A DNA stretch of 17,398 bases from contig JAZDOL010000008.1 of assembly GCA_043798775.1 (NCBI GenBank), positions 1-17,398 on the forward strand, in the 5' to 3' direction. Both the position numbers and the translations under genes were made by a program. Position 1 is the stretch's first letter; the number at the start of each line of letters is the position of its first letter. Shown here one piece after another: positions 1 to 6,825 of this stretch. This DNA is from CAZUEG01 sp043798775. GTDB taxonomy: Bacteria > Patescibacteriota > Minisyncoccia > Minisyncoccales > GWA2-46-15. Under the pieces are notes generated by a model. It saw nothing but the letters and a program-made list of their open reading frames with translations. It ran no database searches and was not told where the DNA came from.

Positions 1-164
1 AAATTGGCATTTGTAAGAAAGAAATTAAAGAAACAAGGCACTGGATCAGGTTATTAACCTACGCTAACCCGACTTTTAAAGACGAATTTAAAGTACTATC
101 AAAAGAAACCGAAGAATTGTTGCTCATTTTTTCAAAGATAATCAAGTCTAGTAAAAATCATTGA
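1..164 (+). CDS. Four-helix-bundle protein (S23 / 23S intervening-sequence protein family), C-terminal part
   Basis: The frame starting at base 3 is open to a TGA at 162-164 and gives about 53 residues; the start lies outside the window. The segment reads KKEIKETRHWIRLL, then TFKDEF, then a leucine-rich helix (SKETEELLLIFSKIIKSS). This is the pattern of the last two helices of the small S23-type four-helix-bundle proteins (family normally about 120 residues), in which a conserved E(A/I)xET...W stretch precedes the final helix. Family members are found inside 23S rRNA intervening sequences in some bacteria and as stand-alone genes in many CPR genomes. Their biochemical role is not established, though oligomerisation is known structurally. 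The family call is from recognition of a C-terminal fragment, so moderate confidence. Confidence 0.65.
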   Translation, partial: IGICKKEIKETRHWIRLLTYANPTFKDEFKVLSKETEELLLIFSKIIKSSKNH

Positions 165-425
165 AAATTTGAACATTGTAAATTCATTGTCCGCCAGAGG
201 CGGATCCGCCTTGGGCGGAAAAATTGTAAATTGTGAATTGAAAATTATTCTAATGTCTCGACTAAAATTTCGTATTACCAACAAATATACCCACCTTTCG
301 ACAGTCATCGAGAACTATATCCGCCAGACGCGGTTGTTTAGACTATTGGCGAGATATATTGAACGGTTGAAAAATTTCAAATTTCAAATTTCAAATTAAG
401 GTTGTCTATTGTTAATAACTCGCGG
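165..425. other. AT-rich spacer with low-complexity repeats
   Basis: No convincing gene. The stretch has short reiterated words such as AAATTTC (371-396) and TTGTAAATTG-type runs, plus the double hairpin at 190-219. An open frame at 169-399 exists but is made largely of these repeats and lacks a start signal, so I do not call it. A weak imperfect hairpin pairs ATATC-CGCCA near 316-326 with TGGCGA-GATAT near 346-356. Confidence 0.6.
190..219. repeat. REP-like double hairpin (two TCCGCC/GGCGGA stems)
   Basis: Two adjacent 6-bp hairpins with 3-nt loops: TCCGCC-AGA-GGCGGA (190-204) and TCCGCC-TTG-GGCGGA (205-219), joined at a GGATCC centre. A related copy at 7784-7813 keeps the two-hairpin layout with different loops and a changed second stem. 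No T-run follows, so it does not look like a terminator. Confidence 0.75.
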
Positions 426-453
426 TTGATTGTCATTGTAATTTAGTTATAAT
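426..453 (+). promoter_or_regulatory. Sigma-70-like promoter of the O-antigen-ligase-like gene
   Basis: A perfect TATAAT lies at 448-453, with TTGATT at 426-431 (4 of 6 to TTGACA) and a 16-bp spacer. Transcription should begin near 460. The -10 box overlaps the in-frame ATG at 452, so that codon cannot be the start from this promoter; this supports the ATG at 503. Confidence 0.7.
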
Positions 454-502
454 GAGAGATTACAAAGAACACATTAATATATTAAGTAATCAACAAACAC
501 CT

Positions 503-2959
503 ATGGTCACAGCACAAATCGTAGAATCAGCATCGCAAAAAGTCACGCGCGCGGGGATTTATTTACTGATATTCCTTTTGCCGTTGTTCTTTCTGCCGTT
601 TACGGTAAATGTTTTGGAGTTCAACAAGCAGGCGTTATTGATCGTTATTGTGTTGGGATCATTTTTCGCTTGGCTGTTATCGTCTTTAAAGCAGGAAAAA
701 ATATATTTAAATATTCCTCCCTCATCTTTATTGTTAATCGGCGGGTTTGTCTTAACGATGGGGCTCTCCACGGCGTTTTCCAGCTCGCCATATAACAGTT
801 TTTGGGGACTGCCAATGCCGATTGCTTCATCCTTTATCACAACAATTGCCTTCGCCCTGCTGGCAATCCTAATTCCTCATGTTTTTAGGGGCAAAGACGA
901 AGTGTTCGGGTTGATTTTCTTAATGGCCACTTCGGCGTTTATTGTTACCGTATATTCTTCGCTTCAATTGTTGGGTAAGTTTATCCTGCCACTCGATTTT
1001 ACGCGCACGCCTTCGTTTAATCCGATTGGGAGCGTTAATAGCTTGGGAATATTTATTGCTTGTATAATGCCCCTCGTCGTTGGTTTAATTTTTGCTTCTC
1101 GCCAAGCAATCCGCGTTCTCTTATCGATATTCGTGGGGTTGGGGGTGCTTTTATTGTTGATGATTAACTACTGGGTGGCCTGGTTGTGTTTGCTAATTGC
1201 CGGCGGATGTTTTCTCGTTTTCAACATTGCCCGGCGCGATGTGTTTACATCATCGCTAATGTTTCTACCGATGTTTTTGATTGCCGTATCGATTTTTATG
1301 ATGTTTGTAAAAATGCCGATTTTTTCGATAAACGGGTTACCAACAGAGGTGTCTCCTTCGCTAAGCGCGAGTTTGGATATTGCCATGAAAACAATTAAAG
1401 AACGACCACCAGTGTCTCTGCTTTTCGGGTCGGGTCCATCAACGTTTACCTTGGACTATTCTAAGTATAAGCCGAAAGAAATTAATCAGACCGTTTTCTG
1501 GGGAACAAGGTTTTCCTCGGGGTCGTCGGAAATAAGCGACCGGCTGGCGACAACCGGGATTCTCGGACTGGGATCATTTCTTTTGATGACGATTGTTGTA
1601 TTTTTTTCGGCGCTAAAGGGGATAATCGGACGAAATGCCTTAAAGGAAAACACCCCAGGTAGAGCGCTCGTTACCGGAGTATTCGCCAGTTTATTGGGAG
1701 TAATTATCAGTTTTATTTTCTATCCGGCCGGGATTGCGATATATTTCCTATTTTGGATATTAATCGGGATTACCTTCTCTCTGAAAGGAAAGGGAAAGAT
1801 TATCGAAATGACAGATATTAACAACACGACAACGGAGGAGGCAGTTGTTAATACTGGCACAACGACAACCGAAAAAGAGGATGATAATAAAACCCTGCCC
1901 GTAAAGCAGGAAAGATCGAGCAACTTAGCGGCGATTGGATTATCGTTTACATTTACTATTTTACTGATTGTGGGGCTTGGGGTGATGTTCGTGGGAATTC
2001 AACACTATATGGCAGAAGTCAATTATTTAAGCGCTCTTCGGAAAGTTCAAGTTGGCGACTACGCATCGGCGATAAACAAATTGTCCAACTCCTTGAGATT
2101 AACAGGAACAAGCCAGGATAATTATTGGCGGGATATTGCCCAGGTTTATTTATTCCAAATTAGCGAGCAGTTGCAAAGAACAGATGCCAGCCAGGAGGAA
2201 GTTGCCCGCCAACTTAATGTGCTGATTCCGAATGCGATTAATAGCGCCCGAATGGCAACTACCCAAGGAGCAAAGAATCCTGCCAACTGGACGATTCGCG
2301 GGTATGTTTATAGTAATCTGATAACCCTATTAAACGGATCCGACGATTGGGCGATTTCGTCGTATCAAGAAGCTCTCAAGTATGAGCCAACAAACCCCTC
2401 GATTTATAACGAAATCGGCGGAGTGTATCTGGTGAAGGCCGACCGTTTTGCCACCGACAAAAAAGACGGCGATGCCCAAACGATGCGTGATTTGGCGAGA
2501 ACGAATTTTGAATTAGCGCTAGGATTAAAAGAAGATTATGCGTCGGCAAGGTTCCAGCTGGCAATGATTGATATTCGTGAGGGGAAGACAAAAGAAGCGA
2601 TTGACAAATTGGAGATCGCTCGCAGTTTGTCGCCGGATGATACCGGACTGGCGTTTCAATTGGGATTAGTTTATCGCGCCGATAACCAGATCGATAAAGC
2701 GCAACAAGAGTTCGAGCGGGCGGTATATCTGGATCCGAATTACTCAAACGCCCGATATTTCTTGGGACTGGTTTACGATGGGAAAGGAAGCAAAGATAAG
2801 GCAATTGAGCAGTTTGTACAGATTGAGAAGCTTAATCCGGATAGCCAGGAGATCAAGGATATACTGGTGAATCTGCGGGCCGGCAAAGAAGCGCTTGCCG
2901 GGGTAGTTTCCGGTCAGCCGCCGATTGAAGAACAACCGGCAGAGAAACTGGAGAAATAG
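503..2959 (+). CDS. O-antigen-ligase-like membrane protein with C-terminal TPR repeats
   Basis: A protein of 818 residues if the ATG at 503 is used. The upstream in-frame ATG at 452 lies inside the promoter -10 box; neither start has a clear Shine-Dalgarno. Residues about 20-430 hold many hydrophobic segments, roughly ten or more, in the pattern of Wzy/WaaL-type polymerase/ligase proteins. A soluble Thr/Glu-rich linker follows, then one more membrane helix (about 477-500). From about 590 to 800 there are at least four TPR units with the usual W/Y-G-A-P spacing (for example YQEALKYEPTNPSIYNEIG and FERAVYLDPNYSNARYFLG). Family knowledge suggests glycan transfer or polymerisation at the outer face of the membrane, with the TPR region as a partner-binding domain. 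Substrate is unknown. It stands alone between its own promoter and a terminator. Confidence 0.75.
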   Translation: MVTAQIVESASQKVTRAGIYLLIFLLPLFFLPFTVNVLEFNKQALLIVIVLGSFFAWLLSSLKQEKIYLNIPPSSLLLIGGFVLTMGLSTAFSSSPYNSFWGLPMPIASSFITTIAFALLAILIPHVFRGKDEVFGLIFLMATSAFIVTVYSSLQLLGKFILPLDFTRTPSFNPIGSVNSLGIFIACIMPLVVGLIFASRQAIRVLLSIFVGLGVLLLLMINYWVAWLCLLIAGGCFLVFNIARRDVFTSSLMFLPMFLIAVSIFMMFVKMPIFSINGLPTEVSPSLSASLDIAMKTIKERPPVSLLFGSGPSTFTLDYSKYKPKEINQTVFWGTRFSSGSSEISDRLATTGILGLGSFLLMTIVVFFSALKGIIGRNALKENTPGRALVTGVFASLLGVIISFIFYPAGIAIYFLFWILIGITFSLKGKGKIIEMTDINNTTTEEAVVNTGTTTTEKEDDNKTLPVKQERSSNLAAIGLSFTFTILLIVGLGVMFVGIQHYMAEVNYLSALRKVQVGDYASAINKLSNSLRLTGTSQDNYWRDIAQVYLFQISEQLQRTDASQEEVARQLNVLIPNAINSARMATTQGAKNPANWTIRGYVYSNLITLLNGSDDWAISSYQEALKYEPTNPSIYNEIGGVYLVKADRFATDKKDGDAQTMRDLARTNFELALGLKEDYASARFQLAMIDIREGKTKEAIDKLEIARSLSPDDTGLAFQLGLVYRADNQIDKAQQEFERAVYLDPNYSNARYFLGLVYDGKGSKDKAIEQFVQIEKLNPDSQEIKDILVNLRAGKEALAGVVSGQPPIEEQPAEKLEK

Positions 2960-2979
2960 GTTAATAGTTCTGCGAGAAG

Positions 2980-3003
2980 AAGGCGTCGATAGGGCGCCTT
3001 TTT
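2980..3003 (+). terminator. Rho-independent terminator
   Basis: The 6-bp stem AAGGCG (2980-2985) / CGCCTT (2995-3000) runs into five T residues (2999-3003), about 20 bases after the stop of the O-antigen-ligase-like gene. Confidence 0.8.
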
Positions 3004-3007
3004 CTAT

Positions 3008-3034
3008 CATGTTCAACCTACGAGGTTGAACATG
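3008..3034. repeat. 12-bp perfect inverted repeat with 3-nt loop
   Basis: CATGTTCAACCT (3008-3019) pairs perfectly with AGGTTGAACATG (3023-3034) around an ACG loop. It lies between the terminator and the next promoter and has no T-run. It looks like a dispersed REP-type palindrome, although it could also be bound by a protein. Confidence 0.7.
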
Positions 3035-3086
3035 GGAAATGGTTTGTCATTTCGGCAAAATTTGTAATTTTGCAACTATATTGTTA

Positions 3087-3092
3087 TATAAT
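3087..3092 (+). promoter_or_regulatory. -10 box of the YbaK-like gene
   Basis: TATAAT lies at 3087-3092, giving a likely transcription start near 3099 and an untranslated leader of about 18 bases. The best -35 candidate, TTGTAA (3062-3067), has a 19-bp spacer, so the promoter is only moderately supported. Confidence 0.55.
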
Positions 3093-3116
3093 AAGTATAA
3101 ACCAATAAGCGCTTAT

Positions 3117-3680
3117 ATGGGAACAAGCAACCGAATTATAAAATTTATTAGTGGGAGTAAATATAAACTGATAAACCATCGGACGGTTTATACGGCATAT
3201 GACAAGGCAACGACTTTAAAAGTAAAGCCGGATATGATCGTCAAGACTTTGGCCGTTAAGGCAGATAAGGAGATTTATATTGTAGCAATTCCGGGAAATC
3301 GGAATTTGGATATTATCCGCCTTAAAAAAGAGTTAAACGTATTACGCAAAAAGAATAAAGAAAAAATATTCCAAAAAATTGATTTTTTGAAAGAGGGGAT
3401 AATAAAACAGAGCTTCAAGGAAATAAAGGTTGGCGCAATTCCGCCGTTCGGCTCGCTATGGAAATTGAATACTGTTATTGATAAACCGCTGTTAAGGCAA
3501 AAAAAACTTTTGATTAGCGCGGGTAATTACGAAGAGTCGTTGGAAATTAGCCCGACAGAGCTGAAAAAGATAGTACCGGATATAATTGCGTTAAATGTAT
3601 CGATGGCAAGGCCGAAGGCGAAGAAGGGTAAGGCAACGAAGCCGAAAAGCAAGAAGAAAACAAGCTCAAAGAGTAAATAA
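3117..3680 (+). CDS. YbaK/EbsC-type aminoacyl-tRNA deacylase with lysine-rich tail
   Basis: A protein of 187 residues from the ATG at 3117. The frame is open back to 3039, but the -10 box lies between, so the upstream start is unlikely. The order H21-x-x-VYTA...IVKTLAV (K43)...YIVAIPGNRNLD...LKKEL fits the YbaK / prolyl-tRNA-synthetase-associated domain, whose members hydrolyse mischarged tRNA such as Cys- or Ala-tRNA(Pro). K43 in the VKTL motif corresponds to the conserved lysine. The last 25 or so residues (ARPKAKKGKATK and on) are a basic, probably disordered tail not typical of the family, which could bind RNA. Soluble and cytoplasmic. Substrate cannot be read from sequence. It has its own promoter. 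Confidence 0.75.
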   Translation: MGTSNRIIKFISGSKYKLINHRTVYTAYDKATTLKVKPDMIVKTLAVKADKEIYIVAIPGNRNLDIIRLKKELNVLRKKNKEKIFQKIDFLKEGIIKQSFKEIKVGAIPPFGSLWKLNTVIDKPLLRQKKLLISAGNYEESLEISPTELKKIVPDIIALNVSMARPKAKKGKATKPKSKKKTSSKSK

Positions 3681-3838
3681 ATGATAGTTCTCAGTTTTCA
3701 TTTTGATTCGCTTTACGAATAATCTTCGATTCGCAGTTTCCAATGAGTTCTCGGTGAATCAGTTTTCAAACAACGAAAATAGTTTGTATCATTGAGAACT
3801 GAGAACTTATTGAGAACTGGAAACTGGGAACTGTTAAT
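3681..3838. repeat. Low-complexity AGTTCTC/GAGAACT spacer
   Basis: The words AGTTCTC and GAGAACT and the pair CAGTTTCC / GGAAACTG recur in both orientations, so this single strand can form a long imperfect hairpin. No gene is seen. It is the same style of simple-sequence spacer as in 5973-6157. Confidence 0.6.
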
Positions 3839-3970
3839 GGGCGCGTAGTTCACCATCCTACGTCCCCCTACGGGGGACTACGGACTGGCGAAGGTGGATA
3901 GAAGAACGGCACGTAAAATCTTGAAAAGATTAACGTGCCAGTCCCGCTCAGCGGGACGCTTCTCTGCTAT
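3839..3970 (+). pseudogene. Broken tRNA-Ile, outermost copy, 5' half with hairpin insertions
   Basis: Bases 3839-3852 match the acceptor 5' strand and D-stem of the intact tRNA-Ile at 4035 (GGGCGCG-TA-GTTCA). The copy then breaks at the D-loop into hairpins: one around 3853-3890 with CCCCCTACGGGGG, one at 3908-3939 (GGCACGT...ACGTGCC), and one at 3941-3957. It resumes as GCTTCTCTG near 3958-3966, the 5' anticodon stem, and stops in the anticodon loop, where the flank of the next copy begins. I find no matching 3' half. Almost certainly non-functional. Confidence 0.65.
3941..3957. repeat. GTCCCGCT hairpin inserted in a broken tRNA-Ile
   Basis: GTCCCGCTCAGCGGGAC is a near-perfect palindrome (8-bp arms, one-base centre). 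The same end sequence recurs in 23S insertions at 9303-9321 (TGTCCCG...CGGGACA) and 11861-11989 (GTCCCGCTGCC...GGCAGCGGGAC). Confidence 0.7.
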
Positions 3971-4034
3971 TTAAAAATTTAGTGGGCGACTAGTTCATTG
4001 GTAGAACGCTTCAATGCTCTTTAAAAAATTTGGT

Positions 4035-4108
4035 GGGCGCGTAGTTCAGTGGTTTAGAACGCTTCTCTGATAAAGAAGAGGTCGCAGGTTCGATTCCTGC
4101 CGCGCCCA
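4035..4108 (+). tRNA. tRNA-Ile (GAT anticodon)
   Basis: A complete cloverleaf of 74 nt. Acceptor GGGCGCG (4035-4041) pairs with CGCGCCC (4101-4107), with discriminator A4108; the D-stem is GTTC/GAAC; the anticodon arm is CTTCT-CTGATAA-AGAAG, with GAT in the loop; the T-arm is GCAGG-TTCGATT-CCTGC. CCA is not encoded (ACT follows). Complementary flanks TTTAAAAAATTTGGT and ACTAAGTTTTTTAAA bracket it. It lies inside the split second copy. The run of T after the 3' flank could act as a terminator. Confidence 0.93.
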
Positions 4109-4168
4109 CTAAGTTTTTTAAAGGAAGCCGAGCACGGCGAGGTTTCATAAAGAAGAGGTGGAAGGTTC

Positions 4169-4210
4169 TCCTCCTTCGCCCCGCTAAGCGGGGCTACGGA
4201 AGGACAAAGG
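4169..4210. repeat. Hairpin inserted in the T-loop of the split tRNA
   Basis: An imperfect palindrome: CCTTC-G-CCCCGCT pairs with AAGCGGGG-CTAC-GGAAGG. It interrupts TTC...ATT of the outer tRNA T-loop. It shares the CCTTCG/CTACGG edge words with hairpins at 3858-3884 and 6319-6412. Confidence 0.65.
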
Positions 4211-4268
4211 ATTCCTTCGTCGCCCACTAAGTTTTTAATGAATAATTAACCGCATAACCTACAAATAT

Positions 4269-5972
4269 ATGAAAAAACAACCAGGAGGAAGGTCTGAAGG
4301 ATCGTCATCGGATGAAGAAAAACCCGAACTTGGAAGCAGGGCCGCAGCGGCGATTGAAAAGGAAATGTTAAAGGAGTGGGGGCTCGAAGGTGATGAGCTT
4401 GAAGTAATATATAAAAAAATAGCAACTTTGCCATTGAGAAAGTTGCGTCCAGAGGAGGTTACCGAGCCATTGAGAGAGTTGCGTCCAGAGGAGGTTACCG
4501 AGAAACTTAAGGAAAATCAGGAACTATTAGCGAAACTAAACGAGACTCAAGACCAGTACCGGGAAAGGCGTGATGCGATTTTCGTAAGATATGAAAGAAT
4601 CGATTTTGCGTCAGTCGGCGATTTAGATAAATTAGTGGAATTGAATATCATCCCAGCTCAAGTTCGTGACGAAATGCGTAATATAGAGATACAAATTGCT
4701 GAATTACAAGTCCAAGAGTTGAACGAGACAGGGGCCGCATTACTTGAACGGCTGATTGGAATAAAAGCGAAATTTGCGGAGAATCTAGAAAAACGCCTTG
4801 CTGAAATCAAGCAACATTGGATTGAAGACCGACAACACGAATTAGATGAACTGAGCGAACAACTTGAGGCCGCTGTCAAACCCCATATTAAGCAGGCGAG
4901 AGAGGTTATGTCTTACCCTGAAGTTTTTAATAGTGTTCATCAGGAAGCACTGATATTTCAAGAGCGGGCGGCAGTAGAACAAGGTGATCCGGAATATCGT
5001 CTTGGGTTTTCGGCGATGGAGGCAATGGCCGACCGGCAGAAAAATGCAATTGCGGAAATCGAGAGGGTTACCGGATTAACCGGCGTGAGAGAAATGATGA
5101 TCCAAGCCGGAAGAGATGGCGGTCAAGCCACAGTAGAGCTGAAGAAGAGATTAGTGCAGGCGGCAGCGGAACGAACCGACGAAGTAGTGCCGGAAAAAGT
5201 AAACCCGATTATTGCCCCCAAAAATAGTTATACTAAAAGACGCGCGGGATTGGCGGCTAATAAAGCGCCATTAAAATCCGGATTAGAGAGAATTGCCACC
5301 CTGGGAGACGAGAGAGCAAAAGGACAGCTTGTAACGTTGGAAGAAACAGGATTGTTAGATGGCGTATTTGAATCAATATCTTCATGGATCGGCGATGTTG
5401 CTTCGCGGCGCAGCGCTATTAAATTTACCAGAGAGCAACAAGAAAGAACAAGACAAGATCGAGAGGATTTGCAGAAATTTGACCACGGTGGTCCGTCAAA
5501 ATTCAAAGATAAAGGAGGTGAAGAAAGCACGGCGACAGTATTCAAGGGAGAACCGGATCAAGCGGCGATAGATGAGCTTATAAGAAGAAAGGGAAGCGGG
5601 GTTGCCGGTAGAGGAAATGGTGCTGGCGAGAAGGCGGTAGTAAAAGAGGAGAAAATTAAAAATGAGAGGAGGACGCAAATGGACGCGCGACTGGAACAAA
5701 GGATTGGAGACCTGATCCGTAGAGGGACAGACGGTCGTTTAGCTGCGAGGGTTGAGGTTCCTCCTTCAAGGGATCGGCAAGATAAGATAATTGGGGGTCA
5801 CTATGGGGCTGTTCTTGTTGAGCCAACTCTAAGAGGCGATGGGTGGGAAGTCCTAGAAACCGTGGCGACTGGAGAGTATGTTAGACCAGGAGAAATACTA
5901 ACAACTGCCATGCTAATTGAAAGACTCCGCGAGTTTCGAACGCTCGTCCCCAAGGAAGAAGCGGGGAAATAA
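4269..5972 (+). CDS. Large soluble coiled-coil protein of unknown function
   Basis: A protein of 567 residues from the ATG at 4269, with no clear Shine-Dalgarno. I do not recognise a family. No signal peptide or membrane segment is visible. Residues 1-25 are polar and low-complexity. Residues about 54-78 hold a 12-residue tandem repeat (PLRxLRPEEVTE twice). Residues about 78-210 are Glu/Lys/Gln-rich with heptad character (coiled coil). A middle part (about 215-310) is helical. Residues about 390-470 are charged and probably disordered. A C-terminal part (about 475-560) has a compact mix including GGHYGAVLVEPTLRGDGWEVLETVATGEYV and may be a small folded domain. It sits alone between tRNA loci, so context gives no hint. 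Codon use resembles neighbouring genes. It is a real gene by length and composition; function unknown. Confidence 0.8.
   Translation: MKKQPGGRSEGSSSDEEKPELGSRAAAAIEKEMLKEWGLEGDELEVIYKKIATLPLRKLRPEEVTEPLRELRPEEVTEKLKENQELLAKLNETQDQYRERRDAIFVRYERIDFASVGDLDKLVELNIIPAQVRDEMRNIEIQIAELQVQELNETGAALLERLIGIKAKFAENLEKRLAEIKQHWIEDRQHELDELSEQLEAAVKPHIKQAREVMSYPEVFNSVHQEALIFQERAAVEQGDPEYRLGFSAMEAMADRQKNAIAEIERVTGLTGVREMMIQAGRDGGQATVELKKRLVQAAAERTDEVVPEKVNPIIAPKNSYTKRRAGLAANKAPLKSGLERIATLGDERAKGQLVTLEETGLLDGVFESISSWIGDVASRRSAIKFTREQQERTRQDREDLQKFDHGGPSKFKDKGGEESTATVFKGEPDQAAIDELIRRKGSGVAGRGNGAGEKAVVKEEKIKNERRTQMDARLEQRIGDLIRRGTDGRLAARVEVPPSRDRQDKIIGGHYGAVLVEPTLRGDGWEVLETVATGEYVRPGEILTTAMLIERLREFRTLVPKEEAGK
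4431..4502 (+). repeat. 36-bp tandem duplication inside the coiled-coil gene
   Basis: Two 36-bp copies (4431-4466, 4467-4502) differ at a single base (AAAG vs GAG context), which changes Lys to Glu. They encode PLRKLRPEEVTE and PLRELRPEEVTE. The near-identity indicates a recent in-frame duplication. Confidence 0.9.
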
Positions 5973-6157
5973 CACCTTCATAAATTTTCAATTATCAATG
6001 ACCAATTTACAATAAAATCTCAATTTTCAAATTTTCAAACAAAACGGATAAAATTTTGTTAATTGAAAATTAAGACACTGGAAATTCATTGAAAATTGTA
6101 AACTGCAAATCTAAGATTATTCGCAAAGCGAATCAAATTGAGAACTGATTGTTTGTT
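5973..6157. other. Low-complexity AT-rich spacer
   Basis: Reiterated words such as CAATTTTCAA, TTGAAAATT and AATTTACAAT, with inverted copies, fill the stretch between the coiled-coil gene and tRNA-Ala. No gene seen. A short hairpin TTCGC-AAA-GCGAA lies at 6120-6132. Confidence 0.6.
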
Positions 6158-6228
6158 GGGCCTATAGTTCAGTGGTAGAACGCTACATTTGCAATGTAGA
6201 GGTGGCAGTTCGATTCTGCCTAGGTCCA
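6158..6228 (+). tRNA. tRNA-Ala (TGC anticodon)
   Basis: A complete 71-nt cloverleaf. Acceptor GGGCCTA (6158-6164) pairs with TAGGTCC (6221-6227) with one G-U; discriminator A6228; D-arm GTTC-AGTGGTA-GAAC; anticodon arm CTACA-TTTGCAA-TGTAG with TGC; T-arm GGCAG-TTCGATT-CTGCC. CCA is not encoded. A hairpin begins at its last base (6228-6251: ACTGC...GCAGT), so an element abuts its 3' end. Confidence 0.93.
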
Positions 6229-6251
6229 CTGCTTCGCCAAGGCTACGCAGT
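6228..6251. repeat. Short hairpin abutting the tRNA-Ala 3' end
   Basis: ACTGC-TTCGCC-AA-GGC-TAC-GCAGT folds with a 3-nt bulge. It shares the TTCG/CTACG word pair with the other hairpins near RNA genes in this window. Without a T-run it is not a convincing terminator. Confidence 0.5.
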
Positions 6252-6318
6252 GCAGGCACTGTGATTCGCAAATGATTTGAATAATGAACAAGACCAGAAA
6301 TATTATTAGAAGCAGTGC

Positions 6319-6412
6319 CCTGCGAAGCTTCTTTGTCCTTCCGTAGTCTTCTTGTCCTCCGTAGTCCCCCACAAAGGGACGAAGGAGGAGACGAAGGAGG
6401 AAGCGTAGCAGG
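6319..6412. repeat. Large imperfect hairpin upstream of the GIY-YIG gene
   Basis: The 5' arm (from CCTGCGAAGC to TCCTCCGTAGTCCC, 6319-6367) pairs imperfectly with the 3' arm (GGGACGAAGGAGGA to GCGTAGCAGG, 6376-6412), with about 12 unpaired bases in the 5' arm. Both arms carry repeated CCTCC(G/T)-type words. It ends ten bases before the nuclease start codon, so it may form part of one mobile unit or affect translation. Confidence 0.6.
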
Positions 6413-6421
6413 ACTATAACT

Positions 6422-6663
6422 ATGTATTATATTTACATACTTCAAAGTAAAAAAGATAAAAGTTATTACACCGGGATAACCGAAGATTTAAAAATTAGGA
6501 TACAAGAGCATAATCGGGGGAAGGTACGGTACACGTCATCAAAAATTCCGTACGAGCTTGTATGGTACTGTGCGTTTCGTAACAAAAAAAAGCTTTAGGT
6601 TTCGAAAAATATCTTAAACAAGGTTCAGGTTTTGTTTTAGCTCGGAAAAGATTAATAAGTTAA
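6422..6663 (+). pseudogene. GIY-YIG nuclease (UPF0213-like), frameshifted in a poly-A run
   Basis: The ATG at 6422 opens MYYIYILQSKKDKSYYTGIT, the paired GIY/YIG strands in the YIY...YTG form of the small stand-alone family. It continues with DLKIRIQEHNRGK (family Arg and His-Asn) and PYELVWY. At the run of eight A (6583-6590) the frame shifts: the zero frame stops at TAG 6596-6598, while the alternative frame continues as ALGFEKYLKQGSG...KRLIS to TAA 6661-6663, supplying the expected catalytic Glu. One extra A would restore a typical protein of about 80 residues. So it is a recent pseudogene, an assembly indel, or slippage-expressed. It follows tRNA-Ala and large hairpins. Confidence 0.8.
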
Positions 6664-6752
6664 AAACTATTTATTATAATAATTCATTTCGAAAAATTTC
6701 CCTCAGGGATTTTTTTATTGATTATTAGAAAAATATTTCTCATTATCGTCGC

Positions 6753-6758
6753 TATAAT
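6753..6758 (+). promoter_or_regulatory. -10 box of the SdrD-B-like gene
   Basis: TATAAT lies at 6753-6758, about 68 bases before the start codon. I see no good -35 box at the right distance. A short hairpin CACG...CGTG (around 6763-6778) lies in the leader. Confidence 0.45.
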
Positions 6759-6825
6759 TTGACACGTATCAAGACGTGTGACATAGTATTAGCCAACGCG
6801 AGGGCGGGTCGCAAAAAGGAGGCGT

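Larger units (their letters stand above)
3984..4226 (+). pseudogene. Split tRNA-Ile (second copy) enclosing the intact tRNA-Ile
   Basis: The 5' half is 3984-4019 and the 3' half is 4147-4168 plus 4211-4226, with the whole intact tRNA-Ile between them. Put together, the halves restore all four stems: acceptor GGGCGAC/GTCGCCC, D GTTC/GAAC, anticodon CTTC/GAAG, T GAAGG/CCTTC. Against the intact gene, acceptor pairs 6 and 7 and one T-stem pair differ on both strands (compensatory). The split lies in the anticodon loop. A hairpin (4169-4210) also sits in the T-loop. Flanks TTTAAAAATTTAGT (before) and ACTAAGTTTTTAATG (after) are mutually complementary. Most likely a dead copy interrupted by the inner one. 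Confidence 0.7.

Noticed and set aside
169..399. 76-codon open frame in the spacer after the S23-type gene
   Set aside because: It is built from low-complexity repeats and the double hairpin, with no start signal.
452..502. Upstream ATG at 452 as start of the O-antigen-ligase-like gene
   Set aside because: It overlaps the TATAAT -10 box, so the message would begin after it.
3984..4226. Functional split tRNA joined in trans, as in some archaea
   Set aside because: The T-loop is interrupted by a hairpin and the anticodon loop is not restored by joining the halves, so a dead outer copy is the simpler reading.
6664..6720. Terminator after the GIY-YIG gene (TCCCTCAGGGA then seven T near 6699-6717)
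   Set aside because: The stem is only four base pairs with a 3-nt loop; plausible but too weak to list as a feature.
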